Part shown: one piece after another, positions 33,832-42,473 of the stretch | How the letters are laid out: the number at the start of each line of letters is the position of its first letter | How positions within the stretch are numbered: the stretch's first letter is position 1 | From: Streptomyces sp. SS1-1 | GTDB taxonomy: Bacteria > Actinomycetota > Actinomycetes > Streptomycetales > Streptomycetaceae | Direction of reading: 5' to 3' | NCBI RefSeq assembly: GCF_008973465.1 | Contig: NZ_WBXN01000004.1 | Coordinates: 5,186,501 to 5,250,500, forward strand | Length of the DNA stretch: 64,000 nt | Notes under the pieces: model-generated | What the model saw: the letters and a program-made list of their open reading frames with translations, nothing else | What the model was told of the DNA's origin: nothing | Database searches by the model: none | Translations under genes and position numbers: made by a program

Positions 33832-34518
33832 TCAGCCCTCGCTCTTGGCCCCACGGCGACGCAGGCCGAAGAAGACCGCGCCACCGCCGACGGCGACCAG
33901 CGCGACCGCGACGCCCGCGATCAGACCGGTGTTGGAGTTCGCACCGGTCTCGGCCAGGTTGGAGTCACCGGCCGCCGGGGAGGGGGCGTTCTCCGCAGGA
34001 GCGGTGGACGCGCTCTCGGAGGGAGCCGGGGTCTCGGTCTCCTCGGCCGGGGTCGAGGCGGAGTCCGACGGCGTCGGCGACGGCGTGTCCGACGGAGCCG
34101 GGGGCGTCGTCTCGTCCTTCTTGCAGGCGGTGGACGGCGTCGTCAGGTTCGGCTTGATGTCCTTGTCGACGTAGCCGGCGGCCTTGACGTGCACGCGGTA
34201 CTCGGCGTTCGGCTTCCAGTCCTCGGCGAAGGTGATGGTGACACCCTCGCGCGAGCCCTTGACCACCTGCTCGCCGACCTTCTCGAGGTCGGCGCCGTTG
34301 TTCTGCAGGAACACGGTGACCGTCGCAGGGACACCGCTGGGGTCCTTGTCGGTGACCGTGATGACGCCCTTGTCGCCGTCGCACTTGGCTTCGGCGGAGA
34401 ATTCACTGATGTCGCACGCGAGCGCGTTGCCCGCGACGGAGAGGGCCAGTGCGGCCGAGGCGGACGCCACGCCCAGGGCCCGCACGGAGCGTGCGACAGT
34501 ACGGCGGTTTATGGACAC
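33832..34518 (-). CDS. Secreted LAETG-type wall-anchored protein
   Basis: A 228-aa surface protein. The signal peptide ends near residue 35 (LALSVAGNALA). An Ig-like β-rich domain with two cysteines spans about 36–135, followed by a Thr/Pro/Ser/Glu-rich stalk. The C-terminus has the sorting signal LAETGANS, a hydrophobic segment (IAGVAVALVAVGGGAVFF) and RRRGAK. LAxTG is the class E sortase motif of streptomycetes. The GTG at 34518 is chosen for AGGA five bases upstream. No sortase gene is nearby. Confidence 0.85.
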   Translation of the reverse strand: MSINRRTVARSVRALGVASASAALALSVAGNALACDISEFSAEAKCDGDKGVITVTDKDPSGVPATVTVFLQNNGADLEKVGEQVVKGSREGVTITFAEDWKPNAEYRVHVKAAGYVDKDIKPNLTTPSTACKKDETTPPAPSDTPSPTPSDSASTPAEETETPAPSESASTAPAENAPSPAAGDSNLAETGANSNTGLIAGVAVALVAVGGGAVFFGLRRRGAKSEG

Positions 34519-34668
34519 GTTTGTCCTTACGGGAGTTACACCACTGAGGGGGGTTGGAAGGAAGCGGTGACGGGACATCACCGTTCCCGTGAGACTCACA
34601 GATTTATAAGCGTCGCATAAGCACTGTCAACGCATATGCAGACTACAGGCGTTGGCTTTGCCCTCTTA

Positions 34669-35790
34669 TTAACCGAGGAGACGTTTCAGGGCCTCCGGCG
34701 CCTCGTCGATCCGGTCGACCAGGGCGATCCGCGTCTCCATCGACCGGTCGCGCGCGAGCGACTGGAGCAACGGCCACACGGGCAGGTGCTCGGTCCAGTG
34801 CGCCCGGTCCACCAGGACCATCGGCGTGGGCTCGCCGCGCGACTCGTAGTAGTTGGGCGTCGCGTTGTCGAAGACCTCCTGGACGGTGCCGGCGGCCCCG
34901 GGCAGGAAGACGACACCCGCCGTGGACCGCGCCAACAGGCCGTCCTCGCGGGTGGCGTTGGAGAAGTACTTGGCGATGTGGGAGGCGAAGGGGTTCGGCG
35001 GCTCATGGCCGTAGAACCAGGTCGGGATGCCGACCGAGCGGCCGCCGCGGGGGAGGCGGGCCCGCACCTCGAAGGCGACCGACGCCCACTCGGTGACGGA
35101 CGGCGTGAACCCCGGCGCCTTGCCGAGCAGCCGCAGCGCGTCGCCCAACTCCTCGTCGCCGTACGGGGCGAGGAAGGCGCCGAGGTTGGCCGCCTCCATC
35201 GCGCCGGGACCGCCGCCGGTGGCGACCGTCAGACCGGCGCGCGCCAGTTCCCGGCCGAGCCGGACGGCGCCCTCGTACTCCGGCGTGCCGCGGCGCATCG
35301 CGTGCCCGCCCATCACGCCCACCACCCGGGCGCCGGTGAGGAGTTCGTCCAGGGCGTCGGACACGGCGTCGTCGTGGAGCGCCCGCAACGTCGAGGCGTA
35401 CACGTCCCGGTCGGCCTTCGTGCGCTGGAGCCAGGCGTAGGCGCGGGCGTCCGGTGTGGCCTCGTAGCCGTCGGCCAGGGACGCGAACAGCTCGTCCGGC
35501 GTGTAGACATGACCCCGGTAGGGGTCGAAGGGCAGGTCCGGGACGGGCGGGAAGACCAGGGCGCCCTCGGCGCGCACCTTGGCGGCCGCGTCCTCACGCA
35601 TCGGGCAGCCGAGGAAGACCGCGCCGGCCGCGCCGGTGGTGAGCAGTTCGCGCGTACGGTCCGTCAGATCGACGGCCTGCACCCGGAACCCGGCGAGGGA
35701 GCCGCGCGCCGAGACGATCGCGTCGAACTCCTCCAGCGTCTCTATCTCATGGTCGTCGTGGTGGGCCGCATGGGCGGGCATCGTCTGCAC
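34669..35790 (-). CDS. LOG family (Rossmann-fold nucleotide-binding) protein
   Basis: A 373-aa protein related to the LOG/lysine-decarboxylase-like fold. The core motifs are GGGPGAMEAAN near 210–220 and LPGAAGTVQEVF near 303–314, with a preceding RVVGVMGGHAM. The usual second motif PGGxGTxxE has Ala-Ala here (PGAAGTVQE). Classical LOG proteins cleave nucleoside monophosphates to release bases; this long form has an N-terminal extension of about 150 residues with unknown role. Its start lies 11 bp from a MITE-like element. Confidence 0.85.
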   Translation of the reverse strand: MQTMPAHAAHHDDHEIETLEEFDAIVSARGSLAGFRVQAVDLTDRTRELLTTGAAGAVFLGCPMREDAAAKVRAEGALVFPPVPDLPFDPYRGHVYTPDELFASLADGYEATPDARAYAWLQRTKADRDVYASTLRALHDDAVSDALDELLTGARVVGVMGGHAMRRGTPEYEGAVRLGRELARAGLTVATGGGPGAMEAANLGAFLAPYGDEELGDALRLLGKAPGFTPSVTEWASVAFEVRARLPRGGRSVGIPTWFYGHEPPNPFASHIAKYFSNATREDGLLARSTAGVVFLPGAAGTVQEVFDNATPNYYESRGEPTPMVLVDRAHWTEHLPVWPLLQSLARDRSMETRIALVDRIDEAPEALKRLLG

Positions 35791-35801
35791 CCGCCCATGC
35801 T

Positions 35802-35948
35802 AGGTCGTGTCCGCAAAGTCCCGCCTGCCGCCCGGCGCCCGGCACGCTCCCCCAAGCTCTTCGAGCAGGGGGGACCCCCAGAGCACGCACCGGAAACACC
35901 GCTCGGCCCGCCCTACGGGCGAACAACGGGACTTTGCGGACACGACCT
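35802..35948. mobile_element. 147-bp MITE-like element with 22-bp terminal inverted repeats
   Basis: Perfect 22-bp inverted repeats at 35802–35823 and 35927–35948 bound 103 bp with no reading frame. A central hairpin (TCCCCC…GGGGGA around 35850–35876, inner GCTC TTC GAGC) lies inside. The layout is that of a non-autonomous miniature inverted-repeat element. It sits in the promoter region of the LOG gene and after the VOC gene. Confidence 0.75.
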
Positions 35949-35967
35949 TAGGCCGCCCGGACATCGG

Positions 35968-36387
35968 TCATCCCTCGACGGCCGCCGGGTCCATCCACAC
36001 GATTTCCCAGGTGTGCCCGTCGAGGTCGTCGAAGGCGCGGCCGTACATGAAGCCCATGTCCTGGACCTTGTCCGAGGCGGTGCCGCCGGCCGTGACGGCC
36101 TTCTCCACCAGCTCGTCGACCTTGGCGCGGCTCTCCGCGCTCAGACAGATCAGGACCTCGCTGGTCGTGGTGGCGTCCGCGATCTCCTTCTTGGTGAAGG
36201 TCGCGTAGAACGGCTTGGTCAGCAGCATCGCGACGATGGTGTCGCTGATCACGACCGAGGCCGCGTTGTCGTCGCTGAACTGCGGGTTGATCGAGTAGCC
36301 CAGCTCCGTGAAGAACTTCTTCGACGCGTCGAGGTCGTTCACGGGCAGGTTCACGAAGATCATCTGCTGGTACGCGGGGGCGGTCAT
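35968..36387 (-). CDS. VOC family protein (glyoxalase/bleomycin-resistance fold)
   Basis: A 139-aa protein with the paired βαβββ arrangement of the vicinal oxygen chelate superfamily: MIFVNLPVNDLDASKKFF near 9–26 and GRAFDDLDGHTWEIVWMDP near 116–134. It resembles the short PhnB/lactoylglutathione-lyase-like members. Whether it binds metal, or is an enzyme or a resistance protein, cannot be told. Start ATG at 36387 follows GGGAGAG. The downstream MITE may supply a transcription stop. Confidence 0.87.
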   Translation of the reverse strand: MTAPAYQQMIFVNLPVNDLDASKKFFTELGYSINPQFSDDNAASVVISDTIVAMLLTKPFYATFTKKEIADATTTSEVLICLSAESRAKVDELVEKAVTAGGTASDKVQDMGFMYGRAFDDLDGHTWEIVWMDPAAVEG

Positions 36388-36485
36388 CGGGGTCTCTCCC
36401 ATCGGTTCGTCGCTGTTCGGTGAGGTAGACCCGGGGGTCCCACGGAACTCATCGCCGCCCGGGGGCCTTTTTCCGGGCGGCGCGC

Positions 36486-37835
36486 TCAGCGGGACAGGGG
36501 CAGCGCGGCCAGCCCGGCCACGACCAGGGTCAGCGGGCCGAAGACGGCGAGCAGCGCACCGGCGCGCAGGGCCGCCGCGGCGCGTAGCGTCCCCGCCGGG
36601 GCGCCGAGCCGCAGCAGGGCCGCCGTGGTGCCGGCGCGGTCCTGCCGGGCCTCGACGGCGGCCGTGAGCAGCGTGGCCACGGCGCAGCCGGTGACCACGG
36701 CGGCGCCCAGCGCGGTGAGCGGACCGAAGGAACCCGCGTCCGGCAGCGGTGTCATGGCGTACGCGGCCGAGGCCACCGCGCACAGGACGCCGAGGGGGCG
36801 CCCGATCCGCGTGGCCTCCGCCATCAGGCCGCGGCCCGCCAGCAGCCGCAGCGCGCCGGGGCGCACGGCCTGCAGCACCAGGCCGCACAGGTGGGTGAGT
36901 CCGGGGGCGGCCAGCGCGAGGCCCACCGCCGTGAGCAGCCAGCCCACGAGCACGCCGGTGGGCCCGGCGGGCAGCGCCGCGGGCAGGGCGGGACCGCCGT
37001 CGCCGGACGCCCCGGCGGCGTACGTCTCCACCGCCAGGCCGGCGGCGAGCACCGCCACGCCCCACGGCAGGCCCTTGGGCGCCGGGCTCGGCTCCGGCAG
37101 CGGGGGGAGCGCGTCCGGCGCGGTCTCGGCGGCGGGCGCCTCGACGGCCACGCCGCCTGGCGCGGGCTGCGGCTCCTGCCCGCCGCCCGGTGTGCCCCGC
37201 ACGGCCTCCCGCACGCGGGTGCCGAACCGGCCTGAGGACCCTGAGGTCTCCCGGCCCGCCGGGCGTCCGGCGGCCCCGAAGCGGCCGTACGACCGCCTGG
37301 TGCCGCCGTCGGGTGCGGGGCCGAGCCCCTGGGGCCGCAGGACGAACGCCACGGCGGCGGACGCGATCACCGGCACCAGGGCCAGCAGGGTGAGGGAGCC
37401 GGGCACCGGCAGCGAGGTGCCTGCGGCGAGCGCCTCCGTGGCCGCCCCGTCGAACGGCATGCCGGTGAGGTCGCCCCGCAGATGCAGGAAGACCAGCAGG
37501 GCCAGCATCGAGCCGAGCAGGCAGGACAGGGCCGTCGTGGTCACCGAGACCAGCATCAGGCGGGCCGGGCCCAGGCCGACCGCGGCGAGGCCGGGACGCG
37601 GCCGGGTGCCGGGGTCGGTACGGGCGACGGCCACCGCGAGCTGGACCGTCGCGGCGAGCGGGGGCAGGCACCAGGCGAGCCGCGCGGTCGCGTCGCCGGG
37701 GGAGTCGGGGTGGGACAGGGCGTAGCCCAGGGCGCACAGCAGCAGGAACGCGGTGCCCGCGGAGGCCGCCGTGACCAGCAGGCGGCGCAGCTGGACGGCG
37801 GGCCGGGCGCCGCGGGTCAGGCGGAGAGCGAGCAC
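36486..37835 (-). CDS. ABC transporter permease (FtsX-like)
   Basis: A 449-aa membrane protein with about eight hydrophobic segments, including LLVTAASAGTAFLLLCALGYAL at the N-terminus and AVFGPLTLVVAGLAAL at the C-terminus. A soluble Pro/Gly-rich loop lies near 160–235. The last ~90 residues (TTAALLRLGAPAGTLRAAAAL) resemble the FtsX/MacB permease tail. GTG 37835 overlaps the ATPase gene by 19 bp, showing coupling. The substrate is unknown. A longer arginine-rich extension inside the ATPase gene is rejected. Confidence 0.75.
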   Translation of the reverse strand: MLALRLTRGARPAVQLRRLLVTAASAGTAFLLLCALGYALSHPDSPGDATARLAWCLPPLAATVQLAVAVARTDPGTRPRPGLAAVGLGPARLMLVSVTTTALSCLLGSMLALLVFLHLRGDLTGMPFDGAATEALAAGTSLPVPGSLTLLALVPVIASAAVAFVLRPQGLGPAPDGGTRRSYGRFGAAGRPAGRETSGSSGRFGTRVREAVRGTPGGGQEPQPAPGGVAVEAPAAETAPDALPPLPEPSPAPKGLPWGVAVLAAGLAVETYAAGASGDGGPALPAALPAGPTGVLVGWLLTAVGLALAAPGLTHLCGLVLQAVRPGALRLLAGRGLMAEATRIGRPLGVLCAVASAAYAMTPLPDAGSFGPLTALGAAVVTGCAVATLLTAAVEARQDRAGTTAALLRLGAPAGTLRAAAALRAGALLAVFGPLTLVVAGLAALPLSR

Positions 37836-38557
37836 GCCGCCCGGCCTTCCGTCTCGGGGACGGGAGGCAGGTGCACGGTGTTCACGCGCCGTCCGTCGAG
37901 CAGGGCGATGGTGCGGTCGGCGAACGCCGAGCACTCGGTGTCGTGGCCGGTCAGCACGACCGTGATGCCGTGCGAGCGGGCCGCCGCCGTCAGGGTGCGC
38001 AGCACCTGGGTGCGGTCGGCGCGGTGCAGGGGCGCCGTCGGCTCGTCGGCGAAGAGCACCTGGGGCGCGGGGGCCAGGGCGCGGGCGATGCTGACGCGCT
38101 GGCGTTCGGCCCGGACCAGCTGGTGCGGGCGCTTGCGGGCCGCGTCGCCGACGTCGAGGCGCTCCAGCCACTCCAGCGCGGCCGTCTTGGCCCGGCGCCG
38201 GCCGCTGCCGCGCAGCATGAGCGGAAGGGCGGTGTTCTCCCAGACGTTCAGTTCGGGGACCAGCGAGGGGGTGGGGCCGATCCAGGCGAAGCGGTCGCGG
38301 CGGAGCCGGTCACGGGCCTGGGCGCCCATGGTGTGCAGCGGCACGCTGTTGAACCAGATCTCGCCGCCGCCCGGCGGGGTCAGCCCCGACAGGCAGCGCA
38401 GGAGCGCGGTCTTGCCGCTGCCGCGCGGGCCGACCACGGCGAGGATCTCGCGCTCCTGGACCCCGAGCGAGACGCCGCTGAGCCCGGGCGAGCCGTCGTC
38501 GTACGAAAAGCGCAGGGCGCGTGCCCAGAGCACGTCGTTGTCCGGCGGAGCCACCAT
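37817..38557 (-). CDS. ABC transporter ATP-binding protein with degenerate signature
   Basis: About 246 aa of the MacB/LolD-like class. Walker A GPRGSGKTAL near 43–52 and Walker B VLFADEP near 170–176 are intact, as is the switch His (LTGHDTE). The signature LSGGQ is replaced by LVRAERQR, and the residue after the D-loop is unusual (APLHRAD). ATP binding is likely but turnover may be altered. The ATG at 38557 follows CCGAGGTGTACGCC. Coupled to the downstream permease gene. Confidence 0.82.
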   Translation of the reverse strand: MVAPPDNDVLWARALRFSYDDGSPGLSGVSLGVQEREILAVVGPRGSGKTALLRCLSGLTPPGGGEIWFNSVPLHTMGAQARDRLRRDRFAWIGPTPSLVPELNVWENTALPLMLRGSGRRRAKTAALEWLERLDVGDAARKRPHQLVRAERQRVSIARALAPAPQVLFADEPTAPLHRADRTQVLRTLTAAARSHGITVVLTGHDTECSAFADRTIALLDGRRVNTVHLPPVPETEGRAACSLSA

Positions 38558-38676
38558 GGCGTACACCTCGGTTCAGATCCGTAGTTCCCGTGCCGTTCCC
38601 CCGTCCGGGGGAACGAACGCAGGGCCGATCGGTTACCAGGCACGCTAAGGACCGGGGCGTCGAACGCCGGACAGCA

Positions 38677-38725
38677 CGCGGCGGGGGTGCACCCTTCTCA
38701 CTCCTACGGGTGCACCCCCGCCGCG
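38677..38725. terminator. Strong terminator hairpin after the aminotransferase gene
   Basis: A perfect 18-bp inverted repeat (38677–38694 with 38708–38725) with a 13-nt loop, 15 bp past the aminotransferase stop on the minus strand. It separates that gene from the ABC pair. Confidence 0.85.
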
Positions 38726-38740
38726 ACGGGCCGCGGTGGA

Positions 38741-40105
38741 TCAGAGCTTGGTCCACGCCTCCGTGAGGGTGGCGCGCAGGATCTGCTCGATCTCGTCGAA
38801 CGTCTGCTGGTTCGAGATCAGTGGCGGGGCCAGCTGGACGACCGGGTCGCCCCTGTCGTCGGCGCGGCAGTACAGGCCGTTCTCGAAGAGCTTCTTGGAC
38901 AGGAAGCCGTACAGGACGCGCTCGGTCTCCTCGTCGTTGAAGGACTCCTTCGTCGCCTTGTCCTTGACGAGTTCGATGCCGTAGAAGAAGCCGTTGCCGC
39001 GGACGTCGCCGACGATCGGCAGGTCGTGCAGCTTCTCCAGGGTGGAGCGGAAGGCGCCCTCGTTGTCGAGGACGTGCTGGTTGAGGTTCTCGCGCTCGAA
39101 CAGGTCGAGGTTGGCGAGGCCCACGGCCGCGGACACCGGGTGGCCGCCGAAGGTGTAGCCGTGCAGGAAGGTGTTGTCGCCCTTGTAGAACGGCTCGGCG
39201 ATCCGGTCGGAGATCACGCAGGCGCCGATCGGGGAGTAGCCCGAGGTCATGCCCTTGGCGCAGGTGATCATGTCCGGCACGTAGTCGAACTTGTCGCAGG
39301 CGAACATCGTGCCGAGGCGGCCGAAGGCGCAGATGACCTCGTCCGAGACGAGCAGCACGTCGTACTGGTCGCAGATCTCGCGGACCCGCTGGAAGTAGCC
39401 GGGCGGGGGCGGGAAGCAGCCGCCGGCGTTCTGCACGGGCTCCAGGAAGACCGCGGCGACGGTGTCCGGGCCCTCGAAGAGGATCTGCTGCTCGATCTGG
39501 TCGGCGGCCCAGCGGCCGAAGGCCTCGGGGTCGTCGCCGTGGATCGGGGCGCGGTAGATGTTGGTGTTCGGCACCTTGTGCGCGCCGGGGACCAGCGGCT
39601 CGAAGGGGGCCTTCAGGGCGGGCAGGCCGGTGATGGACAGGGCGCCCTGCGGGGTGCCGTGGTAGGCGACCGCGCGCGAGATGACCTTGTGCTTGGTGGG
39701 CTTGCCGACCAGCTTGAAGTACTGCTTGGCGAGCTTCCAGGCGGTCTCGACCGCCTCACCGCCGCCGGTGGTGAAGAAGACCTTGTTCAGGTCGCCCGGG
39801 GCGTGGTCGGCCAGGCGCTCGGCCAGCTCGACGGCCTTCGGGTGCGCGTACGACCAGATCGGGAAGAACGCCAGCTCCTGGGCCTGCTTGAGGGCGGTCT
39901 CCGCCAGCTCGACGCGGCCGTGGCCGGCCTGGACGACGAACAGACCCGCGAGACCGTCCAGGTACCGCTTGCCCTTGTCGTCGTAGATGTAGGTGCCCTC
40001 GCCCCGGACGATCGTCGGGACCGGCGAGTTCTCGTACGAGGACATGCGGGTGAAGTGCATCCACAGGTGGTCGTACGCGGTGCGGCTGAGGTCCTTGGTG
40101 CTCAC
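38741..40105 (-). CDS. Class III aminotransferase (polyamine/diamine type)
   Basis: A 454-aa PLP-dependent aminotransferase. Class III motifs are clear: TTGGGEAVETAWKLA near 110–124, FLEPVQNAGG near 224–233, LLVSDEVICAFGRLG near 255–269 and the PLP lysine in TCAKGMTSGYSP near 285–296. It most resembles enzymes acting on putrescine-type diamines or ω-amino acids. The next genes are an Lrp/AsnC regulator and a γ-aminobutyraldehyde-type dehydrogenase, which would oxidise the aldehyde product. Exact substrate inferred. Confidence 0.88.
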   Translation of the reverse strand: MSTKDLSRTAYDHLWMHFTRMSSYENSPVPTIVRGEGTYIYDDKGKRYLDGLAGLFVVQAGHGRVELAETALKQAQELAFFPIWSYAHPKAVELAERLADHAPGDLNKVFFTTGGGEAVETAWKLAKQYFKLVGKPTKHKVISRAVAYHGTPQGALSITGLPALKAPFEPLVPGAHKVPNTNIYRAPIHGDDPEAFGRWAADQIEQQILFEGPDTVAAVFLEPVQNAGGCFPPPPGYFQRVREICDQYDVLLVSDEVICAFGRLGTMFACDKFDYVPDMITCAKGMTSGYSPIGACVISDRIAEPFYKGDNTFLHGYTFGGHPVSAAVGLANLDLFERENLNQHVLDNEGAFRSTLEKLHDLPIVGDVRGNGFFYGIELVKDKATKESFNDEETERVLYGFLSKKLFENGLYCRADDRGDPVVQLAPPLISNQQTFDEIEQILRATLTEAWTKL

Positions 40106-40124
40106 GGTTATCGGGTCCTCACGG

Positions 40125-40628
40125 TTATCGGGTTCCCCACATGTAGGTCTGCTTCTTGAGCTTGAGGTAGACGAAGCTCTCCGTCGAACGCACGCCCGGG
40201 ACGGCCCGGATGCGCCGGTTGATGACCTCGAGGAGGTGGTCGTCGTCCTCGCAGACGATCTCCACCATCAGGTCGAAGGAGCCGGCGGTCATCACCACGT
40301 ACTCGCACTCGGCCATGGCGGTCAGCGCGTCGGCCACGGACTCCACGTCGCCCTCGACGTTCACGCCGACCATCGCCTGCCTGCGGAACCCCACGGTCAG
40401 CGGGTCCGTGACGGCGACGATCTGCATGACGCCCTGGTCGAGCAGCTTCTGGACGCGCTGGCGCACGGCCGCCTCGGACAGGCCGACGGCCTTGCCGATC
40501 GCGGCGTACGGCCGGCGGCCGTCCTCCTGGAGCTGCTCGATGATGGCGAGGGAGACGGCGTCCAGCTGGGGACCGCCGCCGTTCCTGGACTCGCGGGAGT
40601 CCCTGTGCTCTGCGCTTCGACTGGCCAC
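40125..40628 (-). CDS. Lrp/AsnC family transcriptional regulator
   Basis: A ~167-aa regulator. The helix-turn-helix lies near residues 20–65 (LDAVSLAIIEQLQEDGRRPY, IGKAVGLSEAAVRQRVQKL). The RAM effector domain follows (VGVNVEGDVESVADAL, VMTAGSFDLMVEIVCEDD). It is encoded between the aminotransferase and a divergent aldehyde dehydrogenase gene and probably controls both. GTG 40628 (VASRSAEHR) is preferred; other in-frame starts at 40643 and 40664 are possible. Confidence 0.88.
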   Translation of the reverse strand: MASRSAEHRDSRESRNGGGPQLDAVSLAIIEQLQEDGRRPYAAIGKAVGLSEAAVRQRVQKLLDQGVMQIVAVTDPLTVGFRRQAMVGVNVEGDVESVADALTAMAECEYVVMTAGSFDLMVEIVCEDDDHLLEVINRRIRAVPGVRSTESFVYLKLKKQTYMWGTR

Positions 40629-40703
40629 GGCGCCACTCTGCACGACGTATCGACAGTTCCGCAAGGTCGGGGCGATGAAATTCGTTGTTCACATGCGTGA
40701 TAC

Positions 40704-40718
40704 CTGCGGATTTCGCAG
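40704..40718. promoter_or_regulatory. Palindrome in the divergent Lrp–dehydrogenase promoter
   Basis: CTGCGgatttCGCAG, a 15-bp interrupted palindrome with 5-bp arms, midway between the regulator and the aldehyde dehydrogenase gene. A similar CCGCAA/TTGCGG stretch lies near 40658–40666. Size and shape fit Lrp/AsnC sites. Confidence 0.4.
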
Positions 40719-40826
40719 AAGCGGGCCCAATGGGGGTGTTGAAAACGTCGGCCTGCCGATTAGGGTGGGTGTCTCAGAGAATGGACAGTCGGAAAACCAG
40801 TGAAGACCCCTGACAGGAGGCCGGCA

Positions 40827-42275
40827 GTGAGCACCGAGCTGCGTGGGCTGCGCACACTACGCAATTACATCGCCGGGGAGTTCCGGGACGCCGCCGACGG
40901 ACGGACCACCGAGGTGGTCAACCCCGCGACGGGCGAGGCGTACGCGACCGCGCCGCTGTCCGGACAGGCGGACGTCGACGCCGCCATGGAGGCGGCGGCC
41001 CAGGCGTTCCCGGCCTGGCGCGACGCCACCCCCGCCGAGCGGCAGAAGGCCCTGCTGAAGATCGCGGACGCCTTCGAGGAGCGCGCCGAGGAACTGATCG
41101 CCGCCGAGGTGGAGAACACCGGCAAGCCGATCGGCCTCACGCGGTCCGAGGAGATCCCGCCGATGGTCGACCAGATCCGCTTCTTCGCCGGCGCGGCGCG
41201 GATGCTGGAGGGCCGCTCGGCGGGCGAGTACATGGAGGGCCTGACCTCGATCGTGCGGCGTGAGCCGATCGGCGTCTGCGCGCAGGTCGCGCCGTGGAAC
41301 TACCCGATGATGATGGCCGTGTGGAAGTTCGCCCCGGCCCTCGCCGCGGGCAACACGGTCGTCCTGAAGCCGTCGGACACGACGCCCGCGTCGACCGTCC
41401 TGATCGCCGAGATCATCGGCGGGATCCTGCCCAAGGGCGTCTTCAACGTCATCACCGGCGACCGTGACACCGGCCGCATGATGGTCGAGCACCCCGTCCC
41501 GGCGATGGCCTCGATCACCGGGTCCGTCCGCGCGGGCATGCAGGTCGCCGAGTCCGCCGCCAAGGACCTCAAGCGGGTCCACCTGGAGCTGGGCGGCAAG
41601 GCCCCGGTCGTGGTCTTCCAGGACACCGACATCGCCAAGGCCGTCGAGGACATCTCCGTCGCGGGCTTCTTCAACGCCGGCCAGGACTGCACGGCCGCCA
41701 CCCGTGTGCTCGTCCAGGAGTCCATCCACGACGAGTTCGTGCGGGCGCTGGCCAAGGCCGCCGCCGAGACCAAGACCGGTCAGCCGGACGATGAGGACGT
41801 GCTGTTCGGCCCGCTCAACAACCCGAACCAGCTGAAGCAGGTCGCCGGGTTCATCGACCGGCTGCCCGCGCACGCCAAGGTCGAGGCGGGCGGGCACCAG
41901 GTCGGCGACAAGGGGTACTTCTACGCGCCGACCGTCGTCTCCGGGCTGAAGCAGGACGACGAGATCATCCAGAACGAGGTCTTCGGGCCGGTCATCACCG
42001 TCCAGTCCTTCACGGACGAGGCGCAGGCGATCGAGTGGGCGAACGGCGTCGACTACGCGCTCGCCTCCTCCGTGTGGACCAAGGACCACGGGCGCGCGAT
42101 GCGCATGTCCAAGGCCCTCGACTTCGGTTGCGTCTGGATCAACACCCACATCCCGCTGGTCGCGGAGATGCCGCACGGCGGCTTCAAGAAGTCCGGCTAC
42201 GGCAAGGACCTCTCGGCGTACGGCTTCGACGACTACACGCGCATCAAGCACGTCATGACGTCCCTGGACGTCTGA
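40827..42275 (+). CDS. γ-Aminobutyraldehyde-type dehydrogenase
   Basis: A 482-aa NAD-dependent aldehyde dehydrogenase, expected to oxidise aminoaldehydes from polyamine breakdown. The substrate tunnel region APWNYPMMMAVWK near 148–160, the catalytic base in LELGGKAPVVVF near 248–259 and the nucleophile in FNAGQDCTAATR near 278–289 (Cys284) are present. QDCTA is typical of γ-aminobutyraldehyde dehydrogenases. GTG 40827 follows AGGAGG at 6 nt. Divergent from the Lrp regulator. Confidence 0.9.
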   Translation: MSTELRGLRTLRNYIAGEFRDAADGRTTEVVNPATGEAYATAPLSGQADVDAAMEAAAQAFPAWRDATPAERQKALLKIADAFEERAEELIAAEVENTGKPIGLTRSEEIPPMVDQIRFFAGAARMLEGRSAGEYMEGLTSIVRREPIGVCAQVAPWNYPMMMAVWKFAPALAAGNTVVLKPSDTTPASTVLIAEIIGGILPKGVFNVITGDRDTGRMMVEHPVPAMASITGSVRAGMQVAESAAKDLKRVHLELGGKAPVVVFQDTDIAKAVEDISVAGFFNAGQDCTAATRVLVQESIHDEFVRALAKAAAETKTGQPDDEDVLFGPLNNPNQLKQVAGFIDRLPAHAKVEAGGHQVGDKGYFYAPTVVSGLKQDDEIIQNEVFGPVITVQSFTDEAQAIEWANGVDYALASSVWTKDHGRAMRMSKALDFGCVWINTHIPLVAEMPHGGFKKSGYGKDLSAYGFDDYTRIKHVMTSLDV

Positions 42276-42300
42276 CGGCCTGCCTTCGCCCAGCGCACGA

Positions 42301-42339
42301 CGCGGCCCCGGGCCCGGCACACGCCGGTCCGGGGCCGCG
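42301..42339 (+). terminator. Hairpin after the aldehyde dehydrogenase gene
   Basis: An 11-bp perfect stem (CGCGGCCCCGG / CCGGGGCCGCG) 25 bp past the stop codon, without a T-run. Confidence 0.75.
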
Positions 42340-42409
42340 CCGTGTCCCTGCGGGGCGGGTGTGCGTTCGCGCATGCACGGTTCGGTGCGTGGTCCGCTGC
42401 CGCGCCGTC

Positions 42410-42444
42410 GTGGCTGGTCGCGCAGTTCCCCGCGCCCCTGAGGG
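42410..42444. repeat. Streptomyces dispersed intergenic repeat
   Basis: GTGGCTGGTCGCGCAGTTCC followed by CCGCGCCCCTGAG. This sequence is found many times in Streptomyces intergenic regions. It forms a GC-rich hairpin (GCGCAGTTCCCCGCGC region) and sits between convergent genes. Confidence 0.5.
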
Positions 42445-42473
42445 CGTGGGTGTTCGCGGCGTTCGGTGTGGCT

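Noticed and set aside
35801..35950. TA target-site duplication at the MITE-like element
   Set aside because: The bases beside the inverted repeats are CT on the left and TA on the right, and extending the repeat edges does not give a clean duplication.
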